A stretch of DNA of 64,000 nucleotides. Origin: Asticcacaulis biprosthecium C19 (lineage in GTDB: Bacteria; Pseudomonadota; Alphaproteobacteria; Caulobacterales; Caulobacteraceae). The notes beneath the pieces are model-generated. The model saw only the letters and a program-made list of their open reading frames with translations. It searched no databases and had not been told where the DNA came from. The stretch spans positions 621,282 to 685,281 of the forward strand of contig NZ_GL883080.1 of the NCBI RefSeq assembly GCF_000204015.1, written 5' to 3'. Positions within the stretch are counted from its first letter, which is position 1. Each line of letters starts with the position of its first letter. Positions 9,536-17,957 of this stretch are shown piece after piece. The position numbers and the translations under genes were made by a program.

Positions 9536-9619
9536 GGGGGAATGTCCCGAGCGGCAAAGGGGGGGGACTGTAAATCCCCTGCGTAAGCTTCGCAGGTTCG
9601 AGTCCTGCTTCCCCCACCA
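9536..9619 (+). tRNA. tRNA-Tyr (anticodon GUA), CCA encoded
   Basis: The acceptor stem GGGGGAA pairs with TTCCCCC at 9609-9615, followed by discriminator A9616 and an encoded CCA. The anticodon loop CTGTAAA (9568-9574) has GTA at 9570-9572 on a five-pair stem. A long variable arm makes it a class II tRNA, as expected for bacterial tRNA-Tyr. The T loop GGTTCGAGTCC is intact. Confidence 0.96.
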
Positions 9620-9656
9620 TCACTCACCAAAGACCTGGCCTCACGTCGATACCTTA

Positions 9657-9730
9657 GCGGGTATAGCACAATGGTAGTGCAGCAGCCTTCCAAGCTGAGG
9701 ATGTCGGTTCGATCCCGTCTACCCGCTCCA
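9657..9730 (+). tRNA. tRNA-Gly (anticodon UCC), CCA encoded
   Basis: Acceptor arms GCGGGTA and TACCCGC pair, then discriminator T9727 and encoded CCA (9728-9730). The anticodon loop CTTCCAA (9687-9693) gives TCC at 9689-9691, and the T arm is GTCGGTTCGATCCCGTC-like. It lies 37 bp after tRNA-Tyr, so the two are probably co-transcribed. Confidence 0.96.
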
Positions 9731-9970
9731 ACTCATAGCTTCTCATAGCGACCGCAACCCTGGGAATTTCCTGGGGTTGATTTGTATTTGCCGCTTCATA
9801 AAGAACTACCCGCCCCGGGCAGGGACCTATGAATTCGAAACGGAGGTCTGACCGTTGGTTGTTACGTTGAAAACGCCACTGTTAACTATCGGAGCCCATC
9901 ATTAGTCAGACAATTGCGCAACGCGTTGGGCCGTGTTACCGCTACCCAAAATCGCGTGACGACATAATAA

Positions 9971-9989
9971 ACCTGACGTTTGTTCAGGT
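9971..9989. promoter_or_regulatory. Inverted repeat in the GH31 upstream region
   Basis: The 280-bp spacer between tRNA-Gly and the GH31 gene contains ACCTGA-N7-TCAGGT about 20 bp ahead of the start codon, next to the GGAGGAAG ribosome-binding site. It could be an operator or RNA hairpin affecting translation; no regulator can be named. I see no gene in the spacer. Confidence 0.3.
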
Positions 9990-10010
9990 CACAGGCTGTG
10001 GAGGAAGCAA

Positions 10011-12926
10011 ATGAAGACGTTACTTGGACTATCTATGCTGGCCTTGTTGGCGGGTCTGGCCGGTAATGGTCAGGCCCAGGCGGTCACCGGTCTGGATACG
10101 CGCGGCCACCTGGTGGCGGTGGCATCGCCTGCCGCAACGCAATTCGCATTTTCCAGACTTGAGCATGGCGTCCAGGTACGCGTTGGATCTGTCACCAAGA
10201 ACATCATCTTTTATGGCCCGCGGACGGTCCGCGTGAACGCCAACCTGGGCGAAAACTATTGGAAATATCCCAGTCTGGTGGTCACCGACCAACCGGATGC
10301 CGTCGACTTCGACGTGCGCGAGACCCCGGAATCGTTGACACTTGTTAGTCCGTCTCTGCAGGTGGTGATCGCCAAATCGACGGGCGCCGTCACGTTCATG
10401 GATGCCAGGGGCAAGGTCTACACGCAGGAGAAGCTGGCCGCGCCGCAAAAACTGAACAAGATCGAAATCTCCGGCGCACCGACCTACGAAGCCAGCAACA
10501 CCTTTACGCTCAAACCCGACGAAGCCATTTACGGCTTCGGGTTTGTCGGGCAGGGCGAGGTCAATCGCCGCGACAAGGACCTGCTGCTGGTCCAGACCAA
10601 TATCGGCATCATCATCCCGGTCATGGTCTCGACCGAGCGTTACGGCATCCTGTGGGATACCTATTCGAAGATGCGCTTTCAGGACTCCTCAGATGGCACC
10701 AGCCTTTGGGCTGAGAGCGCGCCGGGTGGCGTAGACTACTACTTCATGGCCGGCGATACGCTGGACGACGTCGTCGCCGGCTATCGCGACCTGACCGGCG
10801 ACGCGCCGATGTATCCGAAACAGGCCTTCGGCCTGTTCATGAGTAAGGAACGCTACCAGACCCAAAACCGGCTGCTCGAAGTCGCCCGAACCTTCCGCAA
10901 GGAACAGTTCCCGCTCGATTACATCGTGCAGGACTGGCAGTACTGGGGCGGCGATAAGGACGGTACCTGGAGCGGCATGATCTGGAATCCCGAACGCTTT
11001 CCGGATCCCAAGGGCATGACCCAAGGCCTGCATGACATGAACCTGAAGCTGATGATCTCCATCTGGCCGTCCGTCGGCAATGACACCGATCTGGGCAAGG
11101 AACTGGACCAGCACAATCTCCGCTTCGAGCCGCTTCACTGGATTTCGAAACAGGCCCGCATCTACGACGCCTTCAGCCCCAAAGGGCGGGAAATCTACTT
11201 CAAGCACATCAAACACGGGCTTCTCGATGTCGGCGTCGATGCCTTGTGGATGGACGGCACCGAGGTTGAGGTCGGCACTGCCGTCCATGACGCCGGCGAG
11301 ACGGAACGGGACATCAAGCTGCTCGGTAACAACGCCATGGGCGACTTTACCCGCTACCTCAACCCGTATTCGCTGATGACAACCCAGGGGACCTATGACG
11401 GGCAACGGGCGACCAGCAATAAACGGGTCTTCACCCTGACCCGGTCGGCCTGGGCCGGTGCGCAACGGACGGCGGCGGCGTCCTGGTCGGGCGATACCTT
11501 CGCCAGTTGGAAGACCCTGAGCGAACAGATCAATGGCGGGGTCAATGTCACCATCGCCGGCACCCCGTACTGGACCCAGGACACCGGCGGCTTCTTCGTA
11601 TCCGGGCGGTTTCCGGGCGGCGAAAAGAACCCGGCCTACCGCGAACTCTATGCCCGCTGGGCGCAGTACGCCGCCTTCAACCCGCTTATGCGCATTCACG
11701 GCACCGACGTCGAACGCGAGCCCTATATCTTCCGCGACAGCGACCCGGACCTCTACAAGGCCCTGCGCAATTCGGTCGACCTGCGCTACCGGCTGCTGCC
11801 CTATACTTACAGCCTGAGTTGGCAGGTGACCCACAAAGGCTATACGGTGATGCGGGGCCTGCCGATGGATTTCCCGGATGACCGCGCCGTCCATAACATC
11901 AATGACGCCTTCATGTACGGTCCGTCCGTCCTGGTGCACCCGGTTACCCGGCCGATGTACCGCTTCCAGGCCCCTCCGGCCGCGACGATACCGGCGTCGG
12001 CCCTGCGAACGCCAGACGGCAAGCCGGGACTGTCCGGCCAGTATTTTGAAGGTATGAACTTCGAAACGCCCAAAGGCACGACGGTTGACACCACGGTCGA
12101 CCTGCGCTGGCCGGGGCCACCCCTGACCGATATCCCGGCCGGACTGGACAGCCTCAGCAACTTCTCGGTACGATGGACTGGCACTCTTGTCGCGCCGGAA
12201 GACGGGGAGTACGAACTGGGCGTCGAGGGCGATGATGGCTATCGCCTCTTTGTTGACGGCAAGCTTCTGGTCGAGGACTGGAGCATGGGCGCCGCTCGCT
12301 ATAAGGGCGGCAAGATGCGCCTTCATAAGGGGCAGGTCGTTCCGGTCACGCTGGAATTCTTCCAGGGCAGCGGCGACCGCAGTGTGCGGCTGGCCTGGCG
12401 GACTCCAACCCAGATTGCCGAACTCGCCAACACGAAGGTCGAGATCGACGCCACGACGGAGACCTACCTGCCCAAAGGCGGTGACTGGTACGACTTCTGG
12501 ACCCATGAGCGCTTCGCCGGCGGTCAAAAAGTCAAGAAAACCGTTCCGATGGACATCCTGCCGCTGTATGTGCGCGCCGGTGCCATTGTGCCCATGGGGC
12601 CATTTGTCCAGTACGCCACCGAACGGCCCGACGCCGACTATGAAATCCGCATCTATCCCGGCGCCGATGGCCGGTTCACGGTCTATGAGGACGACAACGA
12701 AACCTACGACTACGAAAAAGGGCAGTACGCGACCTACGATCTGGTCTGGGACGATGCCGCCCGGACGCTCACGATCGGTGCCCGCCAGGGCATATATCCC
12801 GGGTTGGTCGAGGCCAGAAAGCTTAATTTTGTTCTCGTTTCACCGCAGAATGCGAAGGGATTGGCGGAAGCGACCGCAACGAAGTCGGTGACCTACACGG
12901 GTGCACCGACGAGGCTGACGTTTTGA
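10011..12926 (+). CDS. Secreted GH31 alpha-glycosidase (probable alpha-xylosidase type) with PA14 domain
   Basis: A 971-residue protein with a cleavable signal peptide (about residues 1-24, ending GQAQA). The N-terminal beta-sandwich includes YGFGFVGQGE. The (beta/alpha)8 barrel carries the nucleophile aspartate D415 in WMDGTE and the likely acid/base D495 in WSGD. A PA14 carbohydrate-binding domain is inserted at about residues 670-800 (GQYFEGMNF, DGYRLFVDGKLL, FFQGSGDRSVRLAW). A DUF5110-like sandwich closes the protein (VYEDDNETYDYEKG). GH31 enzymes with PA14 modules include alpha-xylosidases acting on xyloglucan oligosaccharides and some alpha-glucosidases; the sequence alone does not decide. 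A strong GAGGAAG ribosome-binding site fixes the start. The product is probably periplasmic or outer-membrane. Confidence 0.9.
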   Translation: MKTLLGLSMLALLAGLAGNGQAQAVTGLDTRGHLVAVASPAATQFAFSRLEHGVQVRVGSVTKNIIFYGPRTVRVNANLGENYWKYPSLVVTDQPDAVDFDVRETPESLTLVSPSLQVVIAKSTGAVTFMDARGKVYTQEKLAAPQKLNKIEISGAPTYEASNTFTLKPDEAIYGFGFVGQGEVNRRDKDLLLVQTNIGIIIPVMVSTERYGILWDTYSKMRFQDSSDGTSLWAESAPGGVDYYFMAGDTLDDVVAGYRDLTGDAPMYPKQAFGLFMSKERYQTQNRLLEVARTFRKEQFPLDYIVQDWQYWGGDKDGTWSGMIWNPERFPDPKGMTQGLHDMNLKLMISIWPSVGNDTDLGKELDQHNLRFEPLHWISKQARIYDAFSPKGREIYFKHIKHGLLDVGVDALWMDGTEVEVGTAVHDAGETERDIKLLGNNAMGDFTRYLNPYSLMTTQGTYDGQRATSNKRVFTLTRSAWAGAQRTAAASWSGDTFASWKTLSEQINGGVNVTIAGTPYWTQDTGGFFVSGRFPGGEKNPAYRELYARWAQYAAFNPLMRIHGTDVEREPYIFRDSDPDLYKALRNSVDLRYRLLPYTYSLSWQVTHKGYTVMRGLPMDFPDDRAVHNINDAFMYGPSVLVHPVTRPMYRFQAPPAATIPASALRTPDGKPGLSGQYFEGMNFETPKGTTVDTTVDLRWPGPPLTDIPAGLDSLSNFSVRWTGTLVAPEDGEYELGVEGDDGYRLFVDGKLLVEDWSMGAARYKGGKMRLHKGQVVPVTLEFFQGSGDRSVRLAWRTPTQIAELANTKVEIDATTETYLPKGGDWYDFWTHERFAGGQKVKKTVPMDILPLYVRAGAIVPMGPFVQYATERPDADYEIRIYPGADGRFTVYEDDNETYDYEKGQYATYDLVWDDAARTLTIGARQGIYPGLVEARKLNFVLVSPQNAKGLAEATATKSVTYTGAPTRLTF

Positions 12927-13015
12927 TGTCGAATAGTTGAATTTTGAGACAAGGCGAATGCGATCGCTTGCGACAGCCTCGAAATCTTGCGCTCTGGGTT
13001 TCGACGGCGTCTATC

Positions 13016-13990
13016 CTAACCCAGAACTGCTCCGACCTGCTGCCTTGCGACCGTATTTAGCACTTCGTCATTAAGCGCTGGAAAGCGCGCCTGAACACGC
13101 AAAATGAGAGATTGCAGGTTGCCGTCGTTACGGAAGCCCGCAGCTTCGGCTGCCGACGCGTCCAGAATGGGTTGTGAAGTGAAATTTTGCCCAATGAGCG
13201 GGTCGGGTTCGAAGCGAATATTGGTGCCCAGCGCGGTGGCCAATTCTCCCATGGAAAAGCGCAAAACCGGCAAGGTGACCGCACGGCTATTCGGCAGCAG
13301 GCCCACAGGCATGTGAATGGCATGCTGCAGGTTTATGCACGCCTGATCGACGCTCATCGCCCAGATGCGTGCGTCTTCAGACGTTGGGCAGACAAAGGGC
13401 CTGTCAACGGGCGCACGAAAAATTTCGCTCATAAACGCCGACGTCAAACCCTGTCCATTGGGGCGGGCGAGAATAGCGGGCAATCTCAGCGAAATGGCCT
13501 CGACTTCGCCCCGGCGATGCAGGTCGGCAAGGTAGGTTTCGCACATGAGCTTGTGCGCGGCGTAGGATAAAAAGGGTGCGGGGGGCGTATCGTCGTCAAT
13601 TCGTTCGTTAAGGCCGAGTGAAAATATTGCGATCGTGGACGCATAAATGATGCGTGGAACGCGATCCGCCGCAGGGCCCGCTGCGGCAACAGCGTCGAAC
13701 AGGTCCAAAGAGGCGTTGAGGTTTATGCGTCGCGAAAGGTCGCGGTCAGCCTCGGCCGTGCCGCCGGGAACAGTCGCAAGGTGGATCAGGACATCGACGG
13801 CCTGGTCTGCGACATGCGACACGAGACTCGACTGAACCAGATCACCTTCGACGCGGGTTATCCGGGTATGTCTGAGGGATGGCGGGAGGTTCCGATCGAC
13901 AAGTACGAGATGGTACCGGTCGTCCGCCAATAGCTGTTGCGTCAGAACTTGGCCGACGAACCCACCGGCTCCGGTGATGGCTATGCGCAT
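13016..13990 (-). CDS. NAD-dependent epimerase/dehydratase, DenD (D-erythronate dehydrogenase)-like
   Basis: A 324-residue extended short-chain dehydrogenase. The Rossmann motif GAGGFVG lies at residues 7-13, HLATVPGGTAEAD at about 70-83 recalls D-erythronate dehydrogenase (DenD) proteins, and the catalytic YxxxK is YAAHK. DenD oxidises D-erythronate to 2-oxo-tetronate in tetronate catabolism, but the companion kinase and isomerase genes are absent here, so the substrate may be another sugar acid. It follows the MFS transporter gene by only 6 bp, implying one operon and linking the transported solute to this oxidation. Confidence 0.75.
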   Translation of the reverse strand: MRIAITGAGGFVGQVLTQQLLADDRYHLVLVDRNLPPSLRHTRITRVEGDLVQSSLVSHVADQAVDVLIHLATVPGGTAEADRDLSRRINLNASLDLFDAVAAAGPAADRVPRIIYASTIAIFSLGLNERIDDDTPPAPFLSYAAHKLMCETYLADLHRRGEVEAISLRLPAILARPNGQGLTSAFMSEIFRAPVDRPFVCPTSEDARIWAMSVDQACINLQHAIHMPVGLLPNSRAVTLPVLRFSMGELATALGTNIRFEPDPLIGQNFTSQPILDASAAEAAGFRNDGNLQSLILRVQARFPALNDEVLNTVARQQVGAVLG

Positions 13991-13996
13991 GTGCTG

Positions 13997-15190
13997 TTAC
14001 TGAGGCGGCATGACGTAGACACGCACCTTGGGCTTGATCGCGGCCGAAAGGATGGCTGCGATCACGCTCAAGGCCAGGGCGCCTGCACTGACCACGCTTA
14101 ACATCAGAAGCGCATTTTCCAGCCCCTGCAATTTCGCCGTCAAGCCCAGCACGATAACCGGGCTGGCAAAATTGCCGAGGAAGAAGGCCGTTTGCCAACC
14201 CCCCGTGCCACGTCCGCGCTGCTCGAAATCCAGTTTGGCCATGATTGAGGTCAACACGGCCGGAAGAGTCATTCCACACCCGAGGCTGGCAATGACGATA
14301 CCGGCACAGGTGACGCCGTAGCTTCCATTTCCGACAAATAGGAGCAGCCCCATCATGATGAGCGCGAAGGCAATGGCCAGGACCTGGAAAAGGTTGAGCC
14401 GGGACAGCTTTTGAAAGATCAGCCCGCCGATGGGCACCGCAATGCCGCCGGCTGCGCTGGTCAGGCCGATAAGCTGTGCTGAGCCCATGCCGCGCGCGGT
14501 CAATACAAACGGTGTCTGAATAGGCACGACGAAGAAAAGGATCGCGACGAACAGGCCCAGGACATAAAGTGGAATCACCTTCCACCAGGGGAATTTGCCA
14601 CCGACTTCATGCGCCTCCGCCTTGGGCTCGCGAATGAGCACGAGGACGAGCGGAATAAACAGAAGCGGCAAGGCATAGACGACGAAGGGATAGCGCCAGC
14701 CGAACTCGCCCAGGGCGCCGCCAACGGCCATCATGACGACGGCGGCGACTGATGCCGTGCTGGTCTGCACCACGAGCCAATGCTGACGCCTGGCGCCTTT
14801 GAAATAGTCGCCAATCAGGGTCGTCGACGCCGTCATGAAGCCGGATTCGGCGAGGCCGACGCCAACCCGTGTTGCGATGATGTGGTTGAGGTCATTAAGG
14901 AAAAATGGTGCGAGCCCGCAAACCAGATACAGCACGAGAGACAGGATCAACACGGTCTTTCGGCCGGTCGTCTCGACGATCCGGCCGGCGAACGGCGCGG
15001 TGACCGCGACCACCAGGGCGGGCACGCTCAGGGCCAGGATCACCTTGGTCGCAGCCTGCGGGTCATCCGGGAACGCAGCTATGATCATCGGCAAGATTGG
15101 CGAAATCAACAACGTCGCAGCGACTGACAAGGTTGAAAGCAGGCAAAGCAGCAAGCCTTGCGCCGCCGTGCCCGTTTTGGGATTTGACAT
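13997..15190 (-). CDS. Major facilitator superfamily transporter
   Basis: A 397-residue protein with about 12 predicted membrane helices. The conserved MFS loop motif is seen as GRIVETTGRKTV between helices 2 and 3, and a central hydrophilic loop (EPKAEAHEVGG) divides the two halves. It likely imports or exports an organic acid or aromatic compound across the inner membrane. It is translated just before the DenD-like gene (6-bp gap) and lies downstream of the leftward TonB receptor, so the three genes may handle one solute from outer membrane to cytoplasm. The substrate cannot be told from sequence. Confidence 0.85.
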   Translation of the reverse strand: MSNPKTGTAAQGLLLCLLSTLSVAATLLISPILPMIIAAFPDDPQAATKVILALSVPALVVAVTAPFAGRIVETTGRKTVLILSLVLYLVCGLAPFFLNDLNHIIATRVGVGLAESGFMTASTTLIGDYFKGARRQHWLVVQTSTASVAAVVMMAVGGALGEFGWRYPFVVYALPLLFIPLVLVLIREPKAEAHEVGGKFPWWKVIPLYVLGLFVAILFFVVPIQTPFVLTARGMGSAQLIGLTSAAGGIAVPIGGLIFQKLSRLNLFQVLAIAFALIMMGLLLFVGNGSYGVTCAGIVIASLGCGMTLPAVLTSIMAKLDFEQRGRGTGGWQTAFFLGNFASPVIVLGLTAKLQGLENALLMLSVVSAGALALSVIAAILSAAIKPKVRVYVMPPQ

Positions 15191-15302
15191 GTGAGATCCA
15201 ATCCAGATCGTTTGTGGATGACATCGGTGGGATTGCCTGGATCGCGTCCCGATTTAAGGCTGCCCGGTGGCGGCCGGCGCGGAGTTCGCGCCGGGGCAGA
15301 GG

Positions 15303-15410
15303 CTAGAGCGAGATGCGTTTTGGCAGAATCACAAGCCCGCTCTAGATCTTTGTTTTGACGCGCAAATTACCCGAAAAGTGCTGCACACTTTGTCGGATTG
15401 CGCTCTAGAA
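15303..15410 (-). repeat. Dispersed intergenic hairpin repeat, copy 1 (overlaps TonB receptor stop)
   Basis: A ~105-bp element nearly identical to 31717-31822. The inner hairpin pairs CCGAAAAGTG with CACTTTGTCGG around the loop CTGCA. A second inverted segment brings GAGCG-type ends together. On the reverse strand it begins TTCTAGAGCGCAATCCGA, so its TAG is the stop codon of the receptor gene at 15405. Similar extragenic hairpins are common in alphaproteobacteria and may act as terminators or mRNA stabilisers. Confidence 0.8.
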
Positions 15411-17792
15411 TTCCCGGTTGAACCGGAAACCGTAGGTACGTGGCGGCGTGGTGACATTCTGAATCGCGTTTACCGACGCGTAGAACTGGGTCGACGTCAC
15501 GATGCGTTTGTCTTCGAGATTACGCACCCAGGCGTTTACCGACCAGGTGCGATCGCTATCGCCGTAGCTGATCTGAAGGTTGGAGACCCAGTTGGCGGGG
15601 ACGATCTCCGAATCGAGATACTCGAAGCCGACAAACCGTTCGCTTTTATATTGGGTGTCGACCGAGGCGACGACTTCGTGTTCGCCCATCGGAAACGTTT
15701 GCTGGGCGCCGAGGTTCAGCGTCCATTTGGGAGATTGGTAGGTTTGCTTTCCGGAACAATCGATAAGGAATTGCGCCGGGTTCGCGGGGTCCACAGTGTA
15801 GGGGCACCCTACGACCGGCGGCAGCCCGGCATTGGGTTGCGTAAAGGTGAAATCCTCATACGTCGCGTCCAGATACTGGACGCTGGCCGACAGGAGCGTA
15901 TGCGTCGCCGGAAGGTACCGGGCATCGATCTCGATACCTTTGTTGGTTGAGCGGCCAAGGTTCTCCGTGAAAACCCCCTGATTTCCGTTGGCATCCAAAC
16001 CGGTATGGTTGACCTGCTGGTCGCGGTATTTCCAGATGAAGCCCTCGAGATTGAGCTGCAGTTTGTTTCCAAACAGACGATTTTTGGAACCAACTGTATA
16101 GGCATCGATAAATTCGGGCAGGTATTGTTCATGCCCGGCGGACAGAGAGAAGCCGCCGGAACGATATCCCGTTTCGAAACTCGCATAAAACAAGGATCTG
16201 GGAGCGATGTCGTATTCGACACCCAGGCGATATGTGATCTTGTCGTTCTTCTGCTGTGCGTGAACGGGTGTGCTGGCGCGGATCAAAAGGCCACCCGTTG
16301 CGCCGATCGGCCGTGCCTGGTTTTCCGGTGGAATGATGAAGGGCGCTGGCAATTCATTGAAGCCGTAGGTAACCGGCAACAGAGGGACCAAAGGGCAGGA
16401 GGGAACGCCGAAGCCATTCCTGACAAGACAGCGGACGAGAAATACATCCGCCTGACCGTCGAAAGTCTTTTTGTCGTTTGTATAGCGGACTCCGCCGACG
16501 GCCCTGAATCTGTCCGTCAGGTTTAGCGTCGTGCGAGCGAAGACGGCGTAAGACTCGGTTTTCGACACCAGGTCTTGATAGGCACTCAAGGCCTGTTGAG
16601 AGAAGTTGTAGTGGCCGGAAACCGTCTCGTTAAAATAGTATGCGCCCAGGATATAGTCCAGCTTGCCGATGCGCTTCCCGTTGAAGCGGGCCTCCAGGCT
16701 GGTCTGCTTGTCCTTTTCATCGATCAGTCCGATAAAGCCCGGAACAGCGAAGCGATTGTCGAGATTGGATTCACGCGCCGCCGGTATGATGGTCAGGGTG
16801 CCGGCGCCGGTTGTCCACTCGACATGGGCGCTAATGCCTTTGAAGTCATTCTTTTGATAGACGTTGTCGTCCAACGGATTCAGCGTGCGGCCGGAAAGGC
16901 CTGCGAACAAGGTTTGGCGGTAGGCCTGCGCCTCGGGGCTGAGCAGACCGACGGCGTTGTCTATGCCGGACGGCACGAAGCCGTATTTGCCCGTCTGGAA
17001 ATTGAGGGCATAGTGGCCGCCGTAGCTGGATCCGGGGCCGACGCCGCCGGTTTTGGAATAGTCGGCATTTAAACGGATACTGAAATCGGACGATGGCCGG
17101 TACAACCACTGAACCCGGGCCGCCGCCGTGTCTTCGTCGGATTGTCCATCCGACAAATATCCATCGTGTTTTACGTAGTTCCCGGCAACGCGAAGGGCCA
17201 TGGTATTGCCGATCGGGAGATTGACGGCGCCTTGCATATTTACCGCGCCGAAATTGCCCAGACTGGCAACCAACTGTCCGGATTCCTGATGCAGTTTGGG
17301 TCGCGCCGGCAAGACATTGATGGCCCCCGCCGTGGCGTTGCGTCCGTACAACGTGCCCTGTGGCCCCTTGAGCACTTCAAGACGCTCCAAATCATAGAAC
17401 ATGCCGGAGGTCGAGGTGGGGCGGCCGAGATAGACATCGTCGTAGTTGAACGCGATCGCGGGGTCAGAATAGCCGTTGACCGTGAAGTTACCCACGCCGC
17501 GCAGAAAGAAGATCGTGTTGGCGCCACCGCCGGCCTGGACATTAAGGGCCGGTACCACGCTGCTGATATTGGCCGCGTTGGAGACATCATGCTTGACCAG
17601 GACAGCCGACGTAATGACGTCGACGGCAATTCCGGCCTTCTGCAGGCTTTCTGTTTTGCGTTGGGCGGTAATAACGATCTCACCCAAACCCGTTTCCGAT
17701 GAAGTTTCGGTTTGGGGTGATTCCTGCGCGGATCCGCAGACGGGCCATACGAGAAGTGCGAGCGCCGAACTGGCGAGCCATAGCGTTTTCAT
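15405..17792 (-). CDS. TonB-dependent outer-membrane receptor
   Basis: A 795-residue receptor. The signal peptide is MKTLWLASSALALLVWPVCG, then SAQES. A TonB-box/plug start (GEIVITAQRKTESLQ) precedes the plug domain (RGVGNFTVNGYSDP, VLKGPQGTLYGRNATAGA), followed by a 22-strand barrel ending in phenylalanine (FNREF), the BAM recognition signal. Start 17792 is preferred over an ORF extension beginning at 17921: the signal peptide begins there and GGGATGG lies just upstream. It diverges from a LysR regulator and is probably in its regulon. It is followed by MFS and dehydrogenase genes on the same strand. Substrate unknown; a plant phenolic or oligosaccharide is likely from context. Confidence 0.92.
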   Translation of the reverse strand: MKTLWLASSALALLVWPVCGSAQESPQTETSSETGLGEIVITAQRKTESLQKAGIAVDVITSAVLVKHDVSNAANISSVVPALNVQAGGGANTIFFLRGVGNFTVNGYSDPAIAFNYDDVYLGRPTSTSGMFYDLERLEVLKGPQGTLYGRNATAGAINVLPARPKLHQESGQLVASLGNFGAVNMQGAVNLPIGNTMALRVAGNYVKHDGYLSDGQSDEDTAAARVQWLYRPSSDFSIRLNADYSKTGGVGPGSSYGGHYALNFQTGKYGFVPSGIDNAVGLLSPEAQAYRQTLFAGLSGRTLNPLDDNVYQKNDFKGISAHVEWTTGAGTLTIIPAARESNLDNRFAVPGFIGLIDEKDKQTSLEARFNGKRIGKLDYILGAYYFNETVSGHYNFSQQALSAYQDLVSKTESYAVFARTTLNLTDRFRAVGGVRYTNDKKTFDGQADVFLVRCLVRNGFGVPSCPLVPLLPVTYGFNELPAPFIIPPENQARPIGATGGLLIRASTPVHAQQKNDKITYRLGVEYDIAPRSLFYASFETGYRSGGFSLSAGHEQYLPEFIDAYTVGSKNRLFGNKLQLNLEGFIWKYRDQQVNHTGLDANGNQGVFTENLGRSTNKGIEIDARYLPATHTLLSASVQYLDATYEDFTFTQPNAGLPPVVGCPYTVDPANPAQFLIDCSGKQTYQSPKWTLNLGAQQTFPMGEHEVVASVDTQYKSERFVGFEYLDSEIVPANWVSNLQISYGDSDRTWSVNAWVRNLEDKRIVTSTQFYASVNAIQNVTTPPRTYGFRFNREF

Positions 17793-17806
17793 GTTTCCAT
17801 CCCTGC

Positions 17807-17842
17807 GTTTTGGCCTTTGTTTTGGCCTGTGTTTTGGCCGCC
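17807..17842. repeat. Three tandem 12-bp repeats upstream of TonB receptor start
   Basis: GTTTTGGCCTTT, GTTTTGGCCTGT and GTTTTGGCCGCC stand head to tail, 15 bp before the receptor ATG (in the 5' untranslated region on the reverse strand). In an alternative longer ORF they would encode RPK-type triplets. Possibly a protein-binding array or slippage-prone tract. Confidence 0.7.
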
Positions 17843-17910
17843 GCATGTTTTTTTCTGCGGTCATTTCCAGGAACAATGAAACACGGACCTTGCCAAAAGA
17901 AAAATCTATT

Positions 17911-17924
17911 ATATTGATCAATAT
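17911..17924. promoter_or_regulatory. Palindrome in the LysR/TonB divergent promoter
   Basis: ATATTGATCAATAT is a perfect 14-bp palindrome 34 bp ahead of the lysR start and about 120 bp ahead of the receptor start. It contains a T-N11-A core as expected for LysR-type regulators and is the best operator candidate in the divergent region. It resembles an FNR box only partly. Confidence 0.45.
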
Positions 17925-17957
17925 TCATATGAAAAATCTATACAACGGGAGGTGGCG

